NCBI GenBank assembly: GCA_015057555.1
Contig: SVEC01000011.1
Coordinates: 32,243 to 96,242 of the forward strand
Reading direction: 5' to 3'
Length of the DNA: 64,000 bases
Source of the DNA: Lachnospiraceae bacterium
GTDB taxonomy: Bacteria > Bacillota > Clostridia > Lachnospirales > Lachnospiraceae
The translations under genes and the position numbers were made by a program. This document shows positions 1 through 10,732 of this stretch, piece after piece. Below the pieces are notes generated by a model. That model was not told where the DNA came from, ran no database searches, and was given only the letters and a program-made list of their open reading frames with translations. How positions within the stretch are numbered: the stretch's first letter is position 1; the number at the start of each line of letters is the position of its first letter.

Positions 1-3000
1 TCCAGTGCCTTGCAGGCAAATTCACTATCATCATAGCCTGTCCCATCAAAGGCCTTCATCTTCTTAATATCTGATACTGACAGCTTACTCTTAAGTTGAG
101 TGATTTTCTGATATGAATAATCACGCTTAAAGCTCTTTAATATCTCTTCAGTTGTTTCTGAATTTACCTGACTTTCAAGCTGTTCTAAAAGCCGTTCTAC
201 CTTCTGCACTCTATCCTCTATGGATCTCTTGGTACTTACCGCCAGCATAGACTTATCAAAAACCTTAATATTCAGTTTATCAGCAACCTCATAAGTGTCC
301 TTAAGCCTATCAAATCTGGCCATTGTTTGAACTAACAAATCAATAAAGGAATCCGCTTTCTTACGATTAGTATAAGGAAGTAACATATCCGAATGTTTCA
401 TAAGTTTCTCACACTTATTCATAAGTTCTGTATACTTTTTTACATAACCTGTAATAACAAGTTTTTCCTTTGCTCTAGTCAAGGCAACATATAATACTCT
501 TAACTCCTCAGCTAAGCCCTCACTTATATTTATATCCTTAAAGGCCTCCCTAACTAAGGTATCCTTTGAATATCTCTTATTTCTATTCATATATTTCATA
601 GAGAGATAATAATCATTGTTAATGATTAAATTCTTTTTATTATCTTCTCTATTAAAATATTTCCCCAGAGCGCTAACAAATACAATCGGATACTCCAATC
701 CCTTGCTAGAGTGCATAGTCATAATTCTTACAACATCCTCGTCCTCGTTTACAACTGCTGCCTCTCCAAAATCCACTTGATTAACCTTAAGCTTGTCAAC
801 ATATCTAAGAAAATTAAATAGTCCTTTGTAATAACCATTTTCATATACCTCTGCCTTATCCAAAAGCATATCCAAGTTAGCCTTTCTTCTATGCCCCATA
901 GGCATAGCTGAAACATAGGTATAATATCCTGTTACCTCAAGAGCCTCCCATATAAGCTGTGATATTGAAAGCTTATTTTTATTATCCTTTAAGTTTTCTA
1001 GCAGTTCAAAAAAGGTTTTTAACTTTTTAGTAATTTCATCCTCTATCTCAAGCATATACAACTGACACTTATCGTATAAATACTGAAGTTTCTTCTCCTT
1101 GGTGTAATCACATATTACGGCTATATCAGACTCATCCAGTCTTGCCATAGGAGACATCAACACTGCCGCAAGAGGTATATCCTGCTTAGAATTATCTACC
1201 ACAGAAAGAAGGGACATAACAACTCTTACCTCCACTGCATCAAAGTATCCTTTAGGATCAGATAAATATGATGGTATTCCATGAGCCGACAGCACATTGT
1301 AAAATACCTCTCCTACACCTTTCATACTTCTTATCAGTATTACTATATCCTTATAAGATGCCTTTCTGTAAATCTTTTGTTCCTGTCCATCAACCTCTAT
1401 CTCCTCACAGACAAGCATACCATTATCCTTATCTAAAAGCTCCTTGATTCTTCCTGCAATCATGTGAGCCTCCAACTCTAGATTGGCCAAGTTTTCCATA
1501 TCATCCTCAGCATCCTCCTGCTCAGGTCTTGCAGTATCCTCTATATCCTCTAGGTTAAGTACCATAATCTCTGTGTTATGGCTTACAAGAGGTGCTTCTT
1601 CTTCATTAGGCTGTGGAAACAAAGCCGAAGGAACTAAGCTTGCAGAAGCATCATATACTATTCCTCCTAGTTCCTTACCCATAAGCTGATAGAAGAAATA
1701 ATTTACAGGAAGTAACACCTCTGCTCTTGAACGGAAATTGTTATTAAGCAAAATCTTTACATTATCTCCAGTGTCCTTGAAGGTGTCATACTTACCTATA
1801 AACAAATCAGGCCTAGCCATTCTAAAGCGATAGATGCTCTGCTTTACATCACCAACCATAAACATATTTGGACAATCTCTGTAATTTCCAGATACACAGT
1901 AAAGAATCTCCTCCTGCAAGAAATTACTGTCCTGATATTCATCAATGTATATCTCCTCTATGCCCATAGATATATTCTTAGCAAGCTCTGTAGGAATAGG
2001 CTTACCGTCCACATCATAGGCGCTACATACTAAACTGTGAGCCATATGAGCTATATCAGAAAACTCAAACATACGTCTAAGCTTCTTTTCCTTCATATAT
2101 TCCTCTTCAAATCTCTCAGTAAGCTTTATCAATGGAATTACATAGCTAGCTAAATGCTCCTGTTCCTCCACTACCTGCTGGTAGGTTTTCGTAGGAATCA
2201 GCATACCAACCCTTTTTTTATATTTATTTCTAAGTTTTTGTGCCTTGTCCTTTATGTCCTCGTCACAGTCACCTTTTTTCATTCGAGGAAGGCCTGTCCA
2301 GCCATCGGCCAATGCAATCCTTAAATCTTCATAGGTAGTAGCCTCAGCAATACGCTCCACTAATGCTCTGTCAGCCTCTAATGTCTCAACATATACCGCT
2401 GGACCATCTGGTAGGTTACACACAGCCTCTACCTCATCTATCTCTCTCCTTATATCCGCAATCTCCGCCTTAACAGAATTAACGTAGTATTCCACCCACT
2501 TAAGATTATTAAAAACATCTTCGCTCTTAATATCAAAGCTGGATTTAGCATTGGAATACCAAGCCATAGGTATAGGGTAGCTCGATGCCTTGCTATATAC
2601 ATTAGCAACAGCCTTTCTAAGCTCTTCCTCATTATTCTTGAGTCCAAATATATCTACTAGTACCTTGAACTCCTTATCGCCCTTATCATATAGCTCCTCA
2701 AAAAGATTATCCATAACTTCGGACTTTACCATTTCCATAACGCCCGCGTCACCTATAGTAAAGCTTGAATCTATATCAAGCATATTGAAATTCTCTTTTA
2801 CCAGCTTAAGACAAAAGCTATCAATAGTACAAATATCAGCTCTATTAACCAAAAGCTGTTGACGACACAAATGCTCATCAGAAGGATTTTTGCTTAAGGC
2901 TTTTTGTAGTTTACCTCTAATCTTATCTCTCATCTGAGCTGCTGCCGCATTGGTAAATGTAACAACCAAAAACTGATCCACATTAACTGGATTATCTTTA

Positions 3001-3146
3001 TCTGTTACTTTACTCACTATTCTATCAACTAGGACCTTAGTCTTACCCGAACCAGCAGCTGCAGCTACCAAAACATTGGCATCCCTAACTTCTATTGCCA
3101 TCTGCTGACCTGGTGTTAGAGTAATAACCTCACTACTATTTGGCAT
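1..3146 (-). CDS. addA: ATP-dependent helicase/nuclease subunit A (partial, cut at C-terminus)
   Basis: AddA is the UvrD-like 3'-5' helicase and nuclease subunit of AddAB, which processes double-strand breaks for RecA in the cytoplasm of Firmicutes. The start is the ATG at 3144-3146 (reads MPNSSEVITLTPGQQ). About 1,048 codons are visible before the window edge, so the C-terminal nuclease domain is missing. Seen directly: Walker A VAAAAGSGKT near residues 27-36, helicase motif II IDEYQD near residue 400 and motif VI LYVALTRAKEKL near residue 885. The start overlaps the end of addB by 11 bp, so the two are translationally coupled in the usual addB-addA order. Nothing looks broken in the visible part. 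Confidence 0.95.
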   Translation of the reverse strand, partial: MPNSSEVITLTPGQQMAIEVRDANVLVAAAAGSGKTKVLVDRIVSKVTDKDNPVNVDQFLVVTFTNAAAAQMRDKIRGKLQKALSKNPSDEHLCRQQLLVNRADICTIDSFCLKLVKENFNMLDIDSSFTIGDAGVMEMVKSEVMDNLFEELYDKGDKEFKVLVDIFGLKNNEEELRKAVANVYSKASSYPIPMAWYSNAKSSFDIKSEDVFNNLKWVEYYVNSVKAEIADIRREIDEVEAVCNLPDGPAVYVETLEADRALVERIAEATTYEDLRIALADGWTGLPRMKKGDCDEDIKDKAQKLRNKYKKRVGMLIPTKTYQQVVEEQEHLASYVIPLIKLTERFEEEYMKEKKLRRMFEFSDIAHMAHSLVCSAYDVDGKPIPTELAKNISMGIEEIYIDEYQDSNFLQEEILYCVSGNYRDCPNMFMVGDVKQSIYRFRMARPDLFIGKYDTFKDTGDNVKILLNNNFRSRAEVLLPVNYFFYQLMGKELGGIVYDASASLVPSALFPQPNEEEAPLVSHNTEIMVLNLEDIEDTARPEQEDAEDDMENLANLELEAHMIAGRIKELLDKDNGMLVCEEIEVDGQEQKIYRKASYKDIVILIRSMKGVGEVFYNVLSAHGIPSYLSDPKGYFDAVEVRVVMSLLSVVDNSKQDIPLAAVLMSPMARLDESDIAVICDYTKEKKLQYLYDKCQLYMLEIEDEITKKLKTFFELLENLKDNKNKLSISQLIWEALEVTGYYTYVSAMPMGHRRKANLDMLLDKAEVYENGYYKGLFNFLRYVDKLKVNQVDFGEAAVVNEDEDVVRIMTMHSSKGLEYPIVFVSALGKYFNREDNKKNLIINNDYYLSMKYMNRNKRYSKDTLVREAFKDINISEGLAEELRVLYVALTRAKEKLVITGYVKKYTELMNKCEKLMKHSDMLLPYTNRKKADSFIDLLVQTMARFDRLKDTYEVADKLNIKVFDKSMLAVSTKRSIEDRVQKVERLLEQLESQVNSETTEEILKSFKRDYSYQKITQLKSKLSVSDIKKMKAFDGTGYDDSEFACKAL

Positions 3147-6100
3147 CTGCATCCACCTCCTTCTTATTAATTCCAAGCTCCTCTTCCATACAATTTATAA
3201 TTCCTGGCGTATCCATAACCCTGTCACCATACTTTAGGAACTTATAAGAGTTGCCACCATATTTTTCATCAAATCTACAGCATGCTGAATACGGGCAATA
3301 GGTACATGCTGTATTCCTTGATTCATTAAGAGGTGTCTTTGCTATATTCCCATTCAAAATCTCCATGGCCAAATCCTTTGCCTTCTTATCCGCATACTGA
3401 ATTACTGTATCAAAAGCGCTGTTTTTATTCTCAAGACCATAGAGCTTTAACTTCTTAGCTCTCTCCTTATCCACATCAGCCTCATTCTTTACATTAATAT
3501 AAGGGTCCTCCATACCATAATAATACATACCCTCTGGAATTATCTTAGTATTCTCGGTTACTCCCTCAAGACCTGTCTTTGCATTAAGAATATCCTTCAT
3601 AATTCCAGTGTAAATAGCCAGCTGAAGTTGCACACCATCATAAATTTTATTTAGCTTAATATCCTGGTTACTTGACTTGTAATCTACAACCCTGTATCTC
3701 AAGGAATCCTGCTCCGAAGAATACAAGACATCTGTTCTGTCAATCTTACCTCTAAGCTGCATTGACTTATCCTCGTCTAGAGCAACTAACACATTAAACT
3801 TCTCCTCAAAAAGCTCTGGTCTAAGATAATTTCCTTCCTTCATACCACTTAATACAGCTATTGTTCTCTTTCCTATACGATATAGTTCTTCCTTTAGCGT
3901 ATCATATCTCCCACCCTCAAGCTCTCTTCCTCCAAGTTCCTTTTCCCAGGCCACATCAATATGAGCTTGCAACAGCTTATCTCTATCCTGTTCAGATATT
4001 GCATCCCAGTTGTTATCCAGTCTAGCACGAACATAGCTAAACATACTCTCCATTGCTGTGTGAAGAATATTTCCAGTATCCCTGTCATCTACCTTATACA
4101 GTTCTCTTTCATCAATTCCTAGAGTATATCTCAGAAAATATGAATACGGACACTTTGCATACTGCTCTAGCTTAGATACTGATTGTTTCATCATACTCTC
4201 CATTATCAAATCAGTAACCTGTGAGCGAAGCTTTTCTGGCACATTAGAATATGCTAGAGCATTATGTATCTCAGCTATAGTTCTATCACCATACTCACCC
4301 TTATATGCCTCATATAATGACGCAAGCTTAGATATATCCTTAAAATCCTCTAATATAAGCTGTTTTTGAAGTTCATCCACAAGATATTCCCTAGTTGCTT
4401 TAGCAGTTGTAACTCCTAGTTCCTTTATTGTCTCAACTCTTAGCTTAGTAAATAGTCCTGTTAATCTATCTACTACATAAGATGGAGCAATAGGCTTATT
4501 GTCACTATTCATATTAGTATAGGATATATATAGCTTATCTGAAGGGGCCGTCATATTAGAATACAAGTACAACTGCTCCACAAAGGAATTAACCTTATCT
4601 GTAGGAGCCAGCTCCACTCCAAGCTCCTGTAGCTTCTCCTTTTCCTTCTCCGTAATAATTCCTGTAGAGGATGGATTTGATGGAATAACTCCCTCATTTG
4701 CATCAATAATAAACAACACCTTAACATTGTCCAATCTAGTTCTAGTAATATCGCCCACTAAAACCATATCAAGCTTACTTGGTATCATACCAAGATTAAG
4801 TTCCTTTAGACCCACCTCCAAGATATCTATAAACTCTCTTATATCAAGGCAGTCTTCACCCATAATATTCTCTAGCTTATCTAATACATCTAAAAGCTTT
4901 TCATATAGTCCTTTATTTTCCTTTAGCTTATCAGCAAACTCCAAGGTTTCCATCAGTTTTCTAATGGCCTTAGTATAGTTTCCAACCTCTGCTTTCTTTG
5001 TTGCAACAGCCTTTTTAAATGGTTTGATTACATCAAGAAAACTATCCTTAGCCTCAAAGTTGATTTCTTCACCTGCGATTTTCCACACTCTGTTCCAACG
5101 ATTGTAACCCTTTATTCCCTTCGCTAAAACATAGTTTTCCAACTCTTCTACATCCTCATAGGAAATATCCTGGACAACTCCTGATTTGAGAAACGAGAAT
5201 ACACTATCATAAGAAAAATCATCCTCTAATATCCTTAAAACATGACCTATGCTGTCTATACAAGCATTATTCTTAATTGGTGGTGTGTAATCCAAGAAAT
5301 AAGGAATATCATATAGTGGAAATATTTGGCTAACCGCTGAAACATTCTTTTCAAAATTACCAGAAACTATGGCTATATCCTTATATCTATGTTTCCCAGC
5401 TTTAACTAAGCTGAAAATAACCTCAGCAACACCCTTGAGCTGTGTTCTAGGGGTCTGATATGCATTTAAAGTTATATTTTCTACGGATTCGTTATATATG
5501 TCATATGGATATCTAAATATGTTCTTCTCTAGATGAAGCAAATCCCTCTTATCTTCAGACCATCGTTTAGGCTCATAAAAGCCTACACAAATATCAGCCT
5601 CAAGAGGTACCTGTTTTTCTCTGGCAAGCTGCTTAAGGGAATTGAGAGTTTTATCGGTGAGATAAAATAACTCATGTTCAGATAACCCTCCCTTAAATGT
5701 CTTCTTATATGAAGGTTCATCAATGGTGTGAACACTATATACCTTTACGGCATTACAAATAAGGGTTCCTATAAGCTTTAGCTGTATAGGAGTAAAGCCT
5801 GTAAACCCATCCATGACAATAACACTATTTTTTATAAGCTCTGAACTACTGGCAAAATCCCTTAAAAGCTCAGTAAGCTGTTCTGCAACAATATACTCCG
5901 AAGCGATTTTCTCCTGAAAAGCAGTAACTATAATCTCCATATCCTGAAGCTTGTCTAATAGAACGCTTTGGTCTTCATTAGTTTTCATATCAGCAATTAC
6001 CTTTCTTAGTTCCTCCACAGAAAAGTCATACTGATAGAACTCAGACATGAGAGATTTTACCTCATCCACAAATCCTTTCTTATTGAGGCAGTTTTTGTAC

Positions 6101-6423
6101 ACCTTAAGCTGCTCCTTAACTTCACCTGCAACTCTTCTTACAAGCATAGATTTTCCAAAATCCTCTAAAACCTTATTTGTCTTAATATTAAGCTCATCAA
6201 ACACTCTATAAGCCAAACGGTTAAAGCCTATAACATCGATATTTAAGGTTCCACCGTTTGGATGAAGCAAAACCATCTTTCTCTGAAGTGCAAGGGAATA
6301 CTGTTCTGGCACAAGAAGAATGTAATTCAATTCTGGATGCTCCATAGATTCTTTAATTATTTTCTCATAAATATAATGGGACTTTCCGCCACCGGAAGGT
6401 CCCAATACAAATTGAAGTGACAT
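3136..6423 (-). CDS. addB: ATP-dependent helicase/deoxyribonuclease subunit B
   Basis: AddB is the partner of AddA in double-strand break processing. The 1,095-residue protein has the family's usual size. It opens with an ATP-binding loop, GPSGGGKS, at about residues 8-15. The nuclease motif VVDYKS lies near residue 910. Four cysteines of the AddB-type 4Fe-4S cluster are visible: one in YAKCPYSYF near residue 756 and three in CTYCPYSACC near residue 1040. The start ATG has a GGAG Shine-Dalgarno six bases upstream. The gene overlaps addA by 11 bp and follows an HD-GYP gene by about 36 bp. It appears intact and functional. Confidence 0.96.
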   Translation of the reverse strand: MSLQFVLGPSGGGKSHYIYEKIIKESMEHPELNYILLVPEQYSLALQRKMVLLHPNGGTLNIDVIGFNRLAYRVFDELNIKTNKVLEDFGKSMLVRRVAGEVKEQLKVYKNCLNKKGFVDEVKSLMSEFYQYDFSVEELRKVIADMKTNEDQSVLLDKLQDMEIIVTAFQEKIASEYIVAEQLTELLRDFASSSELIKNSVIVMDGFTGFTPIQLKLIGTLICNAVKVYSVHTIDEPSYKKTFKGGLSEHELFYLTDKTLNSLKQLAREKQVPLEADICVGFYEPKRWSEDKRDLLHLEKNIFRYPYDIYNESVENITLNAYQTPRTQLKGVAEVIFSLVKAGKHRYKDIAIVSGNFEKNVSAVSQIFPLYDIPYFLDYTPPIKNNACIDSIGHVLRILEDDFSYDSVFSFLKSGVVQDISYEDVEELENYVLAKGIKGYNRWNRVWKIAGEEINFEAKDSFLDVIKPFKKAVATKKAEVGNYTKAIRKLMETLEFADKLKENKGLYEKLLDVLDKLENIMGEDCLDIREFIDILEVGLKELNLGMIPSKLDMVLVGDITRTRLDNVKVLFIIDANEGVIPSNPSSTGIITEKEKEKLQELGVELAPTDKVNSFVEQLYLYSNMTAPSDKLYISYTNMNSDNKPIAPSYVVDRLTGLFTKLRVETIKELGVTTAKATREYLVDELQKQLILEDFKDISKLASLYEAYKGEYGDRTIAEIHNALAYSNVPEKLRSQVTDLIMESMMKQSVSKLEQYAKCPYSYFLRYTLGIDERELYKVDDRDTGNILHTAMESMFSYVRARLDNNWDAISEQDRDKLLQAHIDVAWEKELGGRELEGGRYDTLKEELYRIGKRTIAVLSGMKEGNYLRPELFEEKFNVLVALDEDKSMQLRGKIDRTDVLYSSEQDSLRYRVVDYKSSNQDIKLNKIYDGVQLQLAIYTGIMKDILNAKTGLEGVTENTKIIPEGMYYYGMEDPYINVKNEADVDKERAKKLKLYGLENKNSAFDTVIQYADKKAKDLAMEILNGNIAKTPLNESRNTACTYCPYSACCRFDEKYGGNSYKFLKYGDRVMDTPGIINCMEEELGINKKEVDADAK

Positions 6424-6459
6424 GTTTCTCTCCTTAATCTGTAATACTAACGTGAATAC

Positions 6460-7536
6460 TTACCCCTGATACTCCACAGCTATCTTCTTAAGCTTATCTT
6501 GGCTTACTTTAAAACACTGTATAAGTTTAGGTGAAAATGTACCACACTCACCCTCAACTATCATCTCACAGGCTCTGTCAAAACCAACAGCCTTTCTATA
6601 CACTGTGTCGCACATCAAAGCATCAAAGGCCTCCGTAACTGAAACTATCTGAGCTGATATAGGAATCTCATCCCCAGTCAAACCTTCCGGATATCCAGAA
6701 CCATCATATCTCTCATGATGATATCTGCATATCTCGTAGCTATAACGATAATAAACCTCCTCCTGATAACGGGAAACCGCCTCAAGCATCTCACAGCCCT
6801 TAGTAGTATGAGACTTTATAATATCAAATTCATCAGCTGTCAGTTTTCCTGCCTTAAGAACAATACTGTCCGGTATTAGAAGCTTTCCAATATCATGCAT
6901 ACTTGATGCGGATGCAATATAATTAACCTGTTCACTATCAAGCTGATATTCCTTGAAAAATGTAGCAACAGCCTCACCAAGTATAAGAGTGTATTCCTTA
7001 ACTCTTCTAATATGATTATTATCCTCTATACCTCTAAACTCAATAATAGTACCTATCATATCAAGAATATTATCATTAAGCTTCCTAAGCATATCTGCCT
7101 GATATGTAAGCTCACGATTCTGCTGGATTACCTTCTTCTCTAGCCACTTTCTCTCTGCATATGTATTAACCACATTATCCACCTTAGCCTTAGCCGACCT
7201 AGTGTTATATGGTGGTCTTAAGAACGCAGCAGCACCCTTATCATAATACATCTTAGTAAGTTCACTGGTTCTATCCGCCATAACAAGTACAGGAACATAC
7301 TTAGTAATCTTCTTGTTTCGAAGAGCATCCATAACCTTCTCTGCTGATATCTTAGGAATATCTGCATCAAGAATTATAGCCGAAAGTCTCTTAAAATAAT
7401 CTGCAACCTTCTTAAGAAGCTGCTCACCATCAGACACCATAATCACATTATATGCACCTGTGAGCAAGGTTTGAAGCTCCTGGGCTCTAGTTTCATTACT
7501 ATCTGCAATTATAATATTTCTCTTCTTACCATCCAT
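6460..7536 (-). CDS. Response regulator with HD-GYP phosphodiesterase domain
   Basis: A 358-residue two-domain protein. An N-terminal receiver (residues about 1-120) has its likely phospho-acceptor in LDADIP near residue 56. The HD-GYP output domain (about 155-350) carries the metal-binding HD in MHDIGKLLIPD near residue 213 and the signature HHERYDGSGYPEG near residue 272. HD-GYP proteins of this kind hydrolyse cyclic di-GMP, and the key residues appear present, so activity is plausible; that is inferred from family knowledge. No diguanylate cyclase (GGDEF) or partner kinase is in the window. A GGAGG lies six bases before the ATG. It sits between the FapA-like gene and addB on the same strand. 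Confidence 0.9.
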   Translation of the reverse strand: MDGKKRNIIIADSNETRAQELQTLLTGAYNVIMVSDGEQLLKKVADYFKRLSAIILDADIPKISAEKVMDALRNKKITKYVPVLVMADRTSELTKMYYDKGAAAFLRPPYNTRSAKAKVDNVVNTYAERKWLEKKVIQQNRELTYQADMLRKLNDNILDMIGTIIEFRGIEDNNHIRRVKEYTLILGEAVATFFKEYQLDSEQVNYIASASSMHDIGKLLIPDSIVLKAGKLTADEFDIIKSHTTKGCEMLEAVSRYQEEVYYRYSYEICRYHHERYDGSGYPEGLTGDEIPISAQIVSVTEAFDALMCDTVYRKAVGFDRACEMIVEGECGTFSPKLIQCFKVSQDKLKKIAVEYQG

Positions 7537-7599
7537 AATATACCTCCATAAGTCCTATAAAACGCCCTTGCTATGTATATTCTATCCGTATTATGTAAA

Positions 7600-10005
7600 C
7601 TATTTTGCAGTGTATTCTTCATCATCCAGAGAGAACATCATAAGCTTATTATTTTGTCTTCTAAAGAATACCTCACAAACTATATCCGTCAAAGCTAAGC
7701 TTCTATCATCAACCTTTATTATTACTCCCGGATAAGCATAATTTTTAACTCTAACACCAATACTTGTTACTGCTCGTTCCTTTTTCTTAGTATACTCGTT
7801 CAGCTCTGCCTTGAGGATTTCCAGGTCATGAAGCTTACCCACCAAAGACGCCTGAACATTTTGAAATAAAGTCAAACTCTTAAGCTCATCTGAAGTCCTG
7901 CTACCTATAAGTCTTTCCATCTCTTGCTTAAGGACTAAAGCCTTCTTAGATGCTTCCTCAATCTCTGCATCCATGTCTTTAATCCTCTGCTTATAAAATT
8001 TATTAGCTCCTATCTCGAATACTGTCTTAATCTCCGCCTGATTACCAATTACAGAAGCATTAATACCATAGATTGCATAGGTTACACCACCTACTATAGC
8101 ACCCTTTTCACCAGATACATTAATCTGATTCATAGCTATGCTCTCGCAGTTAAGTATATAATTACTCTCAATGTTATTGTCAGCACGAAGAATAATATTC
8201 TCAAAATATTTACCGTAAATATTTCTACCAGCCTTAATCATACCCTCATCCCTACCAGATACACCTGAACGAATAAGTACATCATTGCCAGCTTTAATCA
8301 CTGCAGCTTCAACATTACCATCTATAATTATGTTTCCATCAGCCTCTATAGTAACTCCACTACCCACGAAGCCACTTACGTGAACATCTCCATTAAATCT
8401 GATATTACCAGAGGAGGCCGTAACATCTCCCTTCACATGATAAAGATTTGATATCTTAATAGTGTAATTATTATAAGAGATACTTCCACTTAAGGCAGCC
8501 ACATAGGTAATGCCATCATCTAGTAATCTAAATCCACTTCCTGAAATTCTAGGTGGATTCTTGCCCTTTATTGGGGTTATAAGCTTACCCTTTACTGTAA
8601 AACCATAGTTACCACTAGTTGCCGGATAGAACACTGCAATCTTCTGTCCCTCCTCAACTAATTCAAACAAATCCACATTCTTATAATCCACAGAGCCATC
8701 ACTCTTTACCTTAGGCATAGTAGGTAGCTCTGTTTTAAACATAAAGTAGTAATAACCATCCTTGCCGTGAACAGCAGGGGTACCCTCTGCCACCACAACT
8801 CTACCACTTTCTGGCACAAAACCTGTAGCAAGTCTCTCTATAACCTGTTCCTTTATACCTTGCTTAATACCATTTGACTCAAATAATCTCTCTATCTTAG
8901 CTCTGGTAACTATAAGCTGACCAGTAGTCTTAGGAAATACAAGCTCTGCCACCATCTCATCGCTAGTAAGTTCTATGAATATGTCAACACCTGTTATATC
9001 TTCATTATTAAATATTTGAGGCATGTCATTCTTAAATAAATCCTCATCCACAAATCCCTCATCTACCATCGGCTGATTATCCTTAGTGTCATTTGCCTCC
9101 GGCTGAACAAGTCCTACAGCTGCTGCCTTTCTTGCCTCACGCTCTCGTCTTGCATTTTCTTCCGCTGCTTCCCTATCCACTATTAGCTGTTCTCTCTTTC
9201 TTCGCATATCAACAGCACTCCACAATTGAGAAGCATAGGAAAATACATCTAGCTTATCCTCTAGACCTAATCTAATCTCTCTCATCTGCTTTGCATTAAA
9301 ATTAGCATTAGAATACCAGAAGATATCTACACCGTTCATGATACCCAGTCGTATCTCCTGCATCTGCATCCAATTATAGGTTATATCATTGTAAGCACTA
9401 ATATCGATTCCCGCCCTAAGACCATAGCGTATTTCACGCATCTGGGCGCCTGAAAGTAGAGGATTCTCGTACTCCGTTATATTTAGATTATATTTGATAC
9501 CTTTTCTAAGTTCGTCAAGCTGATAACTATCATAGCCCTGATCTACAAAGCTATCTAGATTAACCTTATCTAGCTTTGCCTTTCGAACAACCTGAAGAAT
9601 AGATCTGTTTAGTCCTCTCTTCACATAAGGCATAAGGTTAATATTATCCATAAGTCCTTTTCGGATCTCACGCATAATAAGATGATTGATATCTCTATCT
9701 CTGTAGATAGACACATCCACCTTCTCCTCTAAGCCTCGTCTAATTTCTCTCATCTGGAACCAGTCAAAGAACACATCGGAATAAAGACTTATGTCAACCT
9801 TTGAAATAAGTCCCTTTCTAAGCTCTGCCATCTGGAAAAAAATATATCTTCTCTTAGCGTACTGCCTAACATCTACTCCTGCCTTAAGACCAAGCTCAAT
9901 CTCAGCCAGCTGAAATGCATCAAAACCTTGGCATTCATATTCTTCCATACGCTCCTTTACAGAAAAGCTTGATTCACTTTTGAACATATTTTCCTTATCC
10001 CCCAT
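7600..10005 (-). CDS. FapA-family (DUF342) protein with nine N-terminal 26-residue repeats
   Basis: The C-terminal two thirds match the FapA/DUF342 family of polymer-like beta-helical proteins (glycine-rich stretches such as GDVTASSGNIRFNGDV and GNIIIDGNVEAAVIKAG), ending in a coiled coil near residues 660-740 and a small beta domain. FapA has been linked to envelope or flagellar processes, but its biochemical role is unsettled. Residues about 23-260 consist of nine tandem 26-residue repeats with the core QMREIRxGLxxxVDxxxY, plus a degenerate tenth. The start is revised to the ATG at 10005: GGAGG lies eight bases upstream, whereas a TTG start at 10020 would put the ribosome site inside the coding region. 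The protein is then 801 residues. It lies just upstream of the HD-GYP gene. Confidence 0.85.
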   Translation of the reverse strand: MGDKENMFKSESSFSVKERMEEYECQGFDAFQLAEIELGLKAGVDVRQYAKRRYIFFQMAELRKGLISKVDISLYSDVFFDWFQMREIRRGLEEKVDVSIYRDRDINHLIMREIRKGLMDNINLMPYVKRGLNRSILQVVRKAKLDKVNLDSFVDQGYDSYQLDELRKGIKYNLNITEYENPLLSGAQMREIRYGLRAGIDISAYNDITYNWMQMQEIRLGIMNGVDIFWYSNANFNAKQMREIRLGLEDKLDVFSYASQLWSAVDMRRKREQLIVDREAAEENARREREARKAAAVGLVQPEANDTKDNQPMVDEGFVDEDLFKNDMPQIFNNEDITGVDIFIELTSDEMVAELVFPKTTGQLIVTRAKIERLFESNGIKQGIKEQVIERLATGFVPESGRVVVAEGTPAVHGKDGYYYFMFKTELPTMPKVKSDGSVDYKNVDLFELVEEGQKIAVFYPATSGNYGFTVKGKLITPIKGKNPPRISGSGFRLLDDGITYVAALSGSISYNNYTIKISNLYHVKGDVTASSGNIRFNGDVHVSGFVGSGVTIEADGNIIIDGNVEAAVIKAGNDVLIRSGVSGRDEGMIKAGRNIYGKYFENIILRADNNIESNYILNCESIAMNQINVSGEKGAIVGGVTYAIYGINASVIGNQAEIKTVFEIGANKFYKQRIKDMDAEIEEASKKALVLKQEMERLIGSRTSDELKSLTLFQNVQASLVGKLHDLEILKAELNEYTKKKERAVTSIGVRVKNYAYPGVIIKVDDRSLALTDIVCEVFFRRQNNKLMMFSLDDEEYTAK

Positions 10006-10225
10006 ACATGATTCCTCCAAAAGTTAAATCCCGTGTTCTATTCCCATAATATCCTATATATTAATTATATTATGTAAATGAAATCTTTTCAATAAAATAT
10101 GTTTACATACACTATATATTTCGACATGTTTTACTGTTTTCAATATATTTTTTCTTTCATGGTTTATGCATTATTTAAATATCGTGAGAATATAAATATA
10201 ATAATCTATATGAGAGGTAAAGACT

Positions 10226-10699
10226 ATGTCATCAAAAACTAAAATTGTTGTATTGAAGTCCAAGGAACTAATCTATACCGGTATATTTATCCTCTTGGGA
10301 ATTCTGCTTATAGTTTTACTTATCTACATGTTCTCCCCTAAGAAGGATACAAAAAACAAACAGATTATAACCACAGAGACAGCTACTACTACCGAGAGCC
10401 TAGAAACCTTCTCTGGCTATACCCCGGGAGTATATACCTCAGAGCTTAACCTAGGTGGCTCAACGCTTCTACTCTCAGTATCTGTAGACGGCGACCGTGT
10501 AACAGGTGTTGCCATCGACAATATGGACGAAACTCTAACTGCAATGTATCCTCTGGTTCAGCCTTCCCTAGACGAGATAAACAACCAGATTGGTATGGTT
10601 TCATCCATAAAGGACATTACATATTCTTCTGACAACAAATACACCACAATTCTTATACTGGATGCCATTGATGACGCCCTTAAAGATGCAAGTAGATAG
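10226..10699 (+). CDS. Small membrane-anchored protein with an FMN-binding-like C-terminal domain
   Basis: A 157-residue protein: a short basic N-terminus, one membrane helix (about residues 16-35, LIYTGIFILLGILLIVLLIY), a Thr/Glu-rich linker (about 47-58) and a C-terminal domain starting YTPGVYTSEL. The pattern GVYTSEL-VSVDGDRVTGVAI resembles the FMN-bind fold of RnfG/NqrC-type proteins, but the usual SGAT flavinylation motif is not visible (the site reads YSSDNKYTT), so covalent FMN is unlikely. One of only two plus-strand genes here. An AGAGG site precedes the ATG and a strong bidirectional terminator follows at once, so it is monocistronic. The function is unknown. Confidence 0.7.
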   Translation: MSSKTKIVVLKSKELIYTGIFILLGILLIVLLIYMFSPKKDTKNKQIITTETATTTESLETFSGYTPGVYTSELNLGGSTLLLSVSVDGDRVTGVAIDNMDETLTAMYPLVQPSLDEINNQIGMVSSIKDITYSSDNKYTTILILDAIDDALKDASR

Positions 10700-10700
10700 T

Positions 10701-10732
10701 AAAAAAGCATAGGCTTTCGCCTATGCTTTTTT
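10701..10732. terminator. Bidirectional intrinsic terminator between convergent genes
   Basis: A perfect 13-bp inverted repeat (10701-10713 and 10720-10732) flanks a 6-nt loop and is rich in A on one side and T on the other. It can end transcription from the plus-strand membrane gene and from the minus-strand acyltransferase-like gene, whose stop codon lies inside the right arm. Confidence 0.9.
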
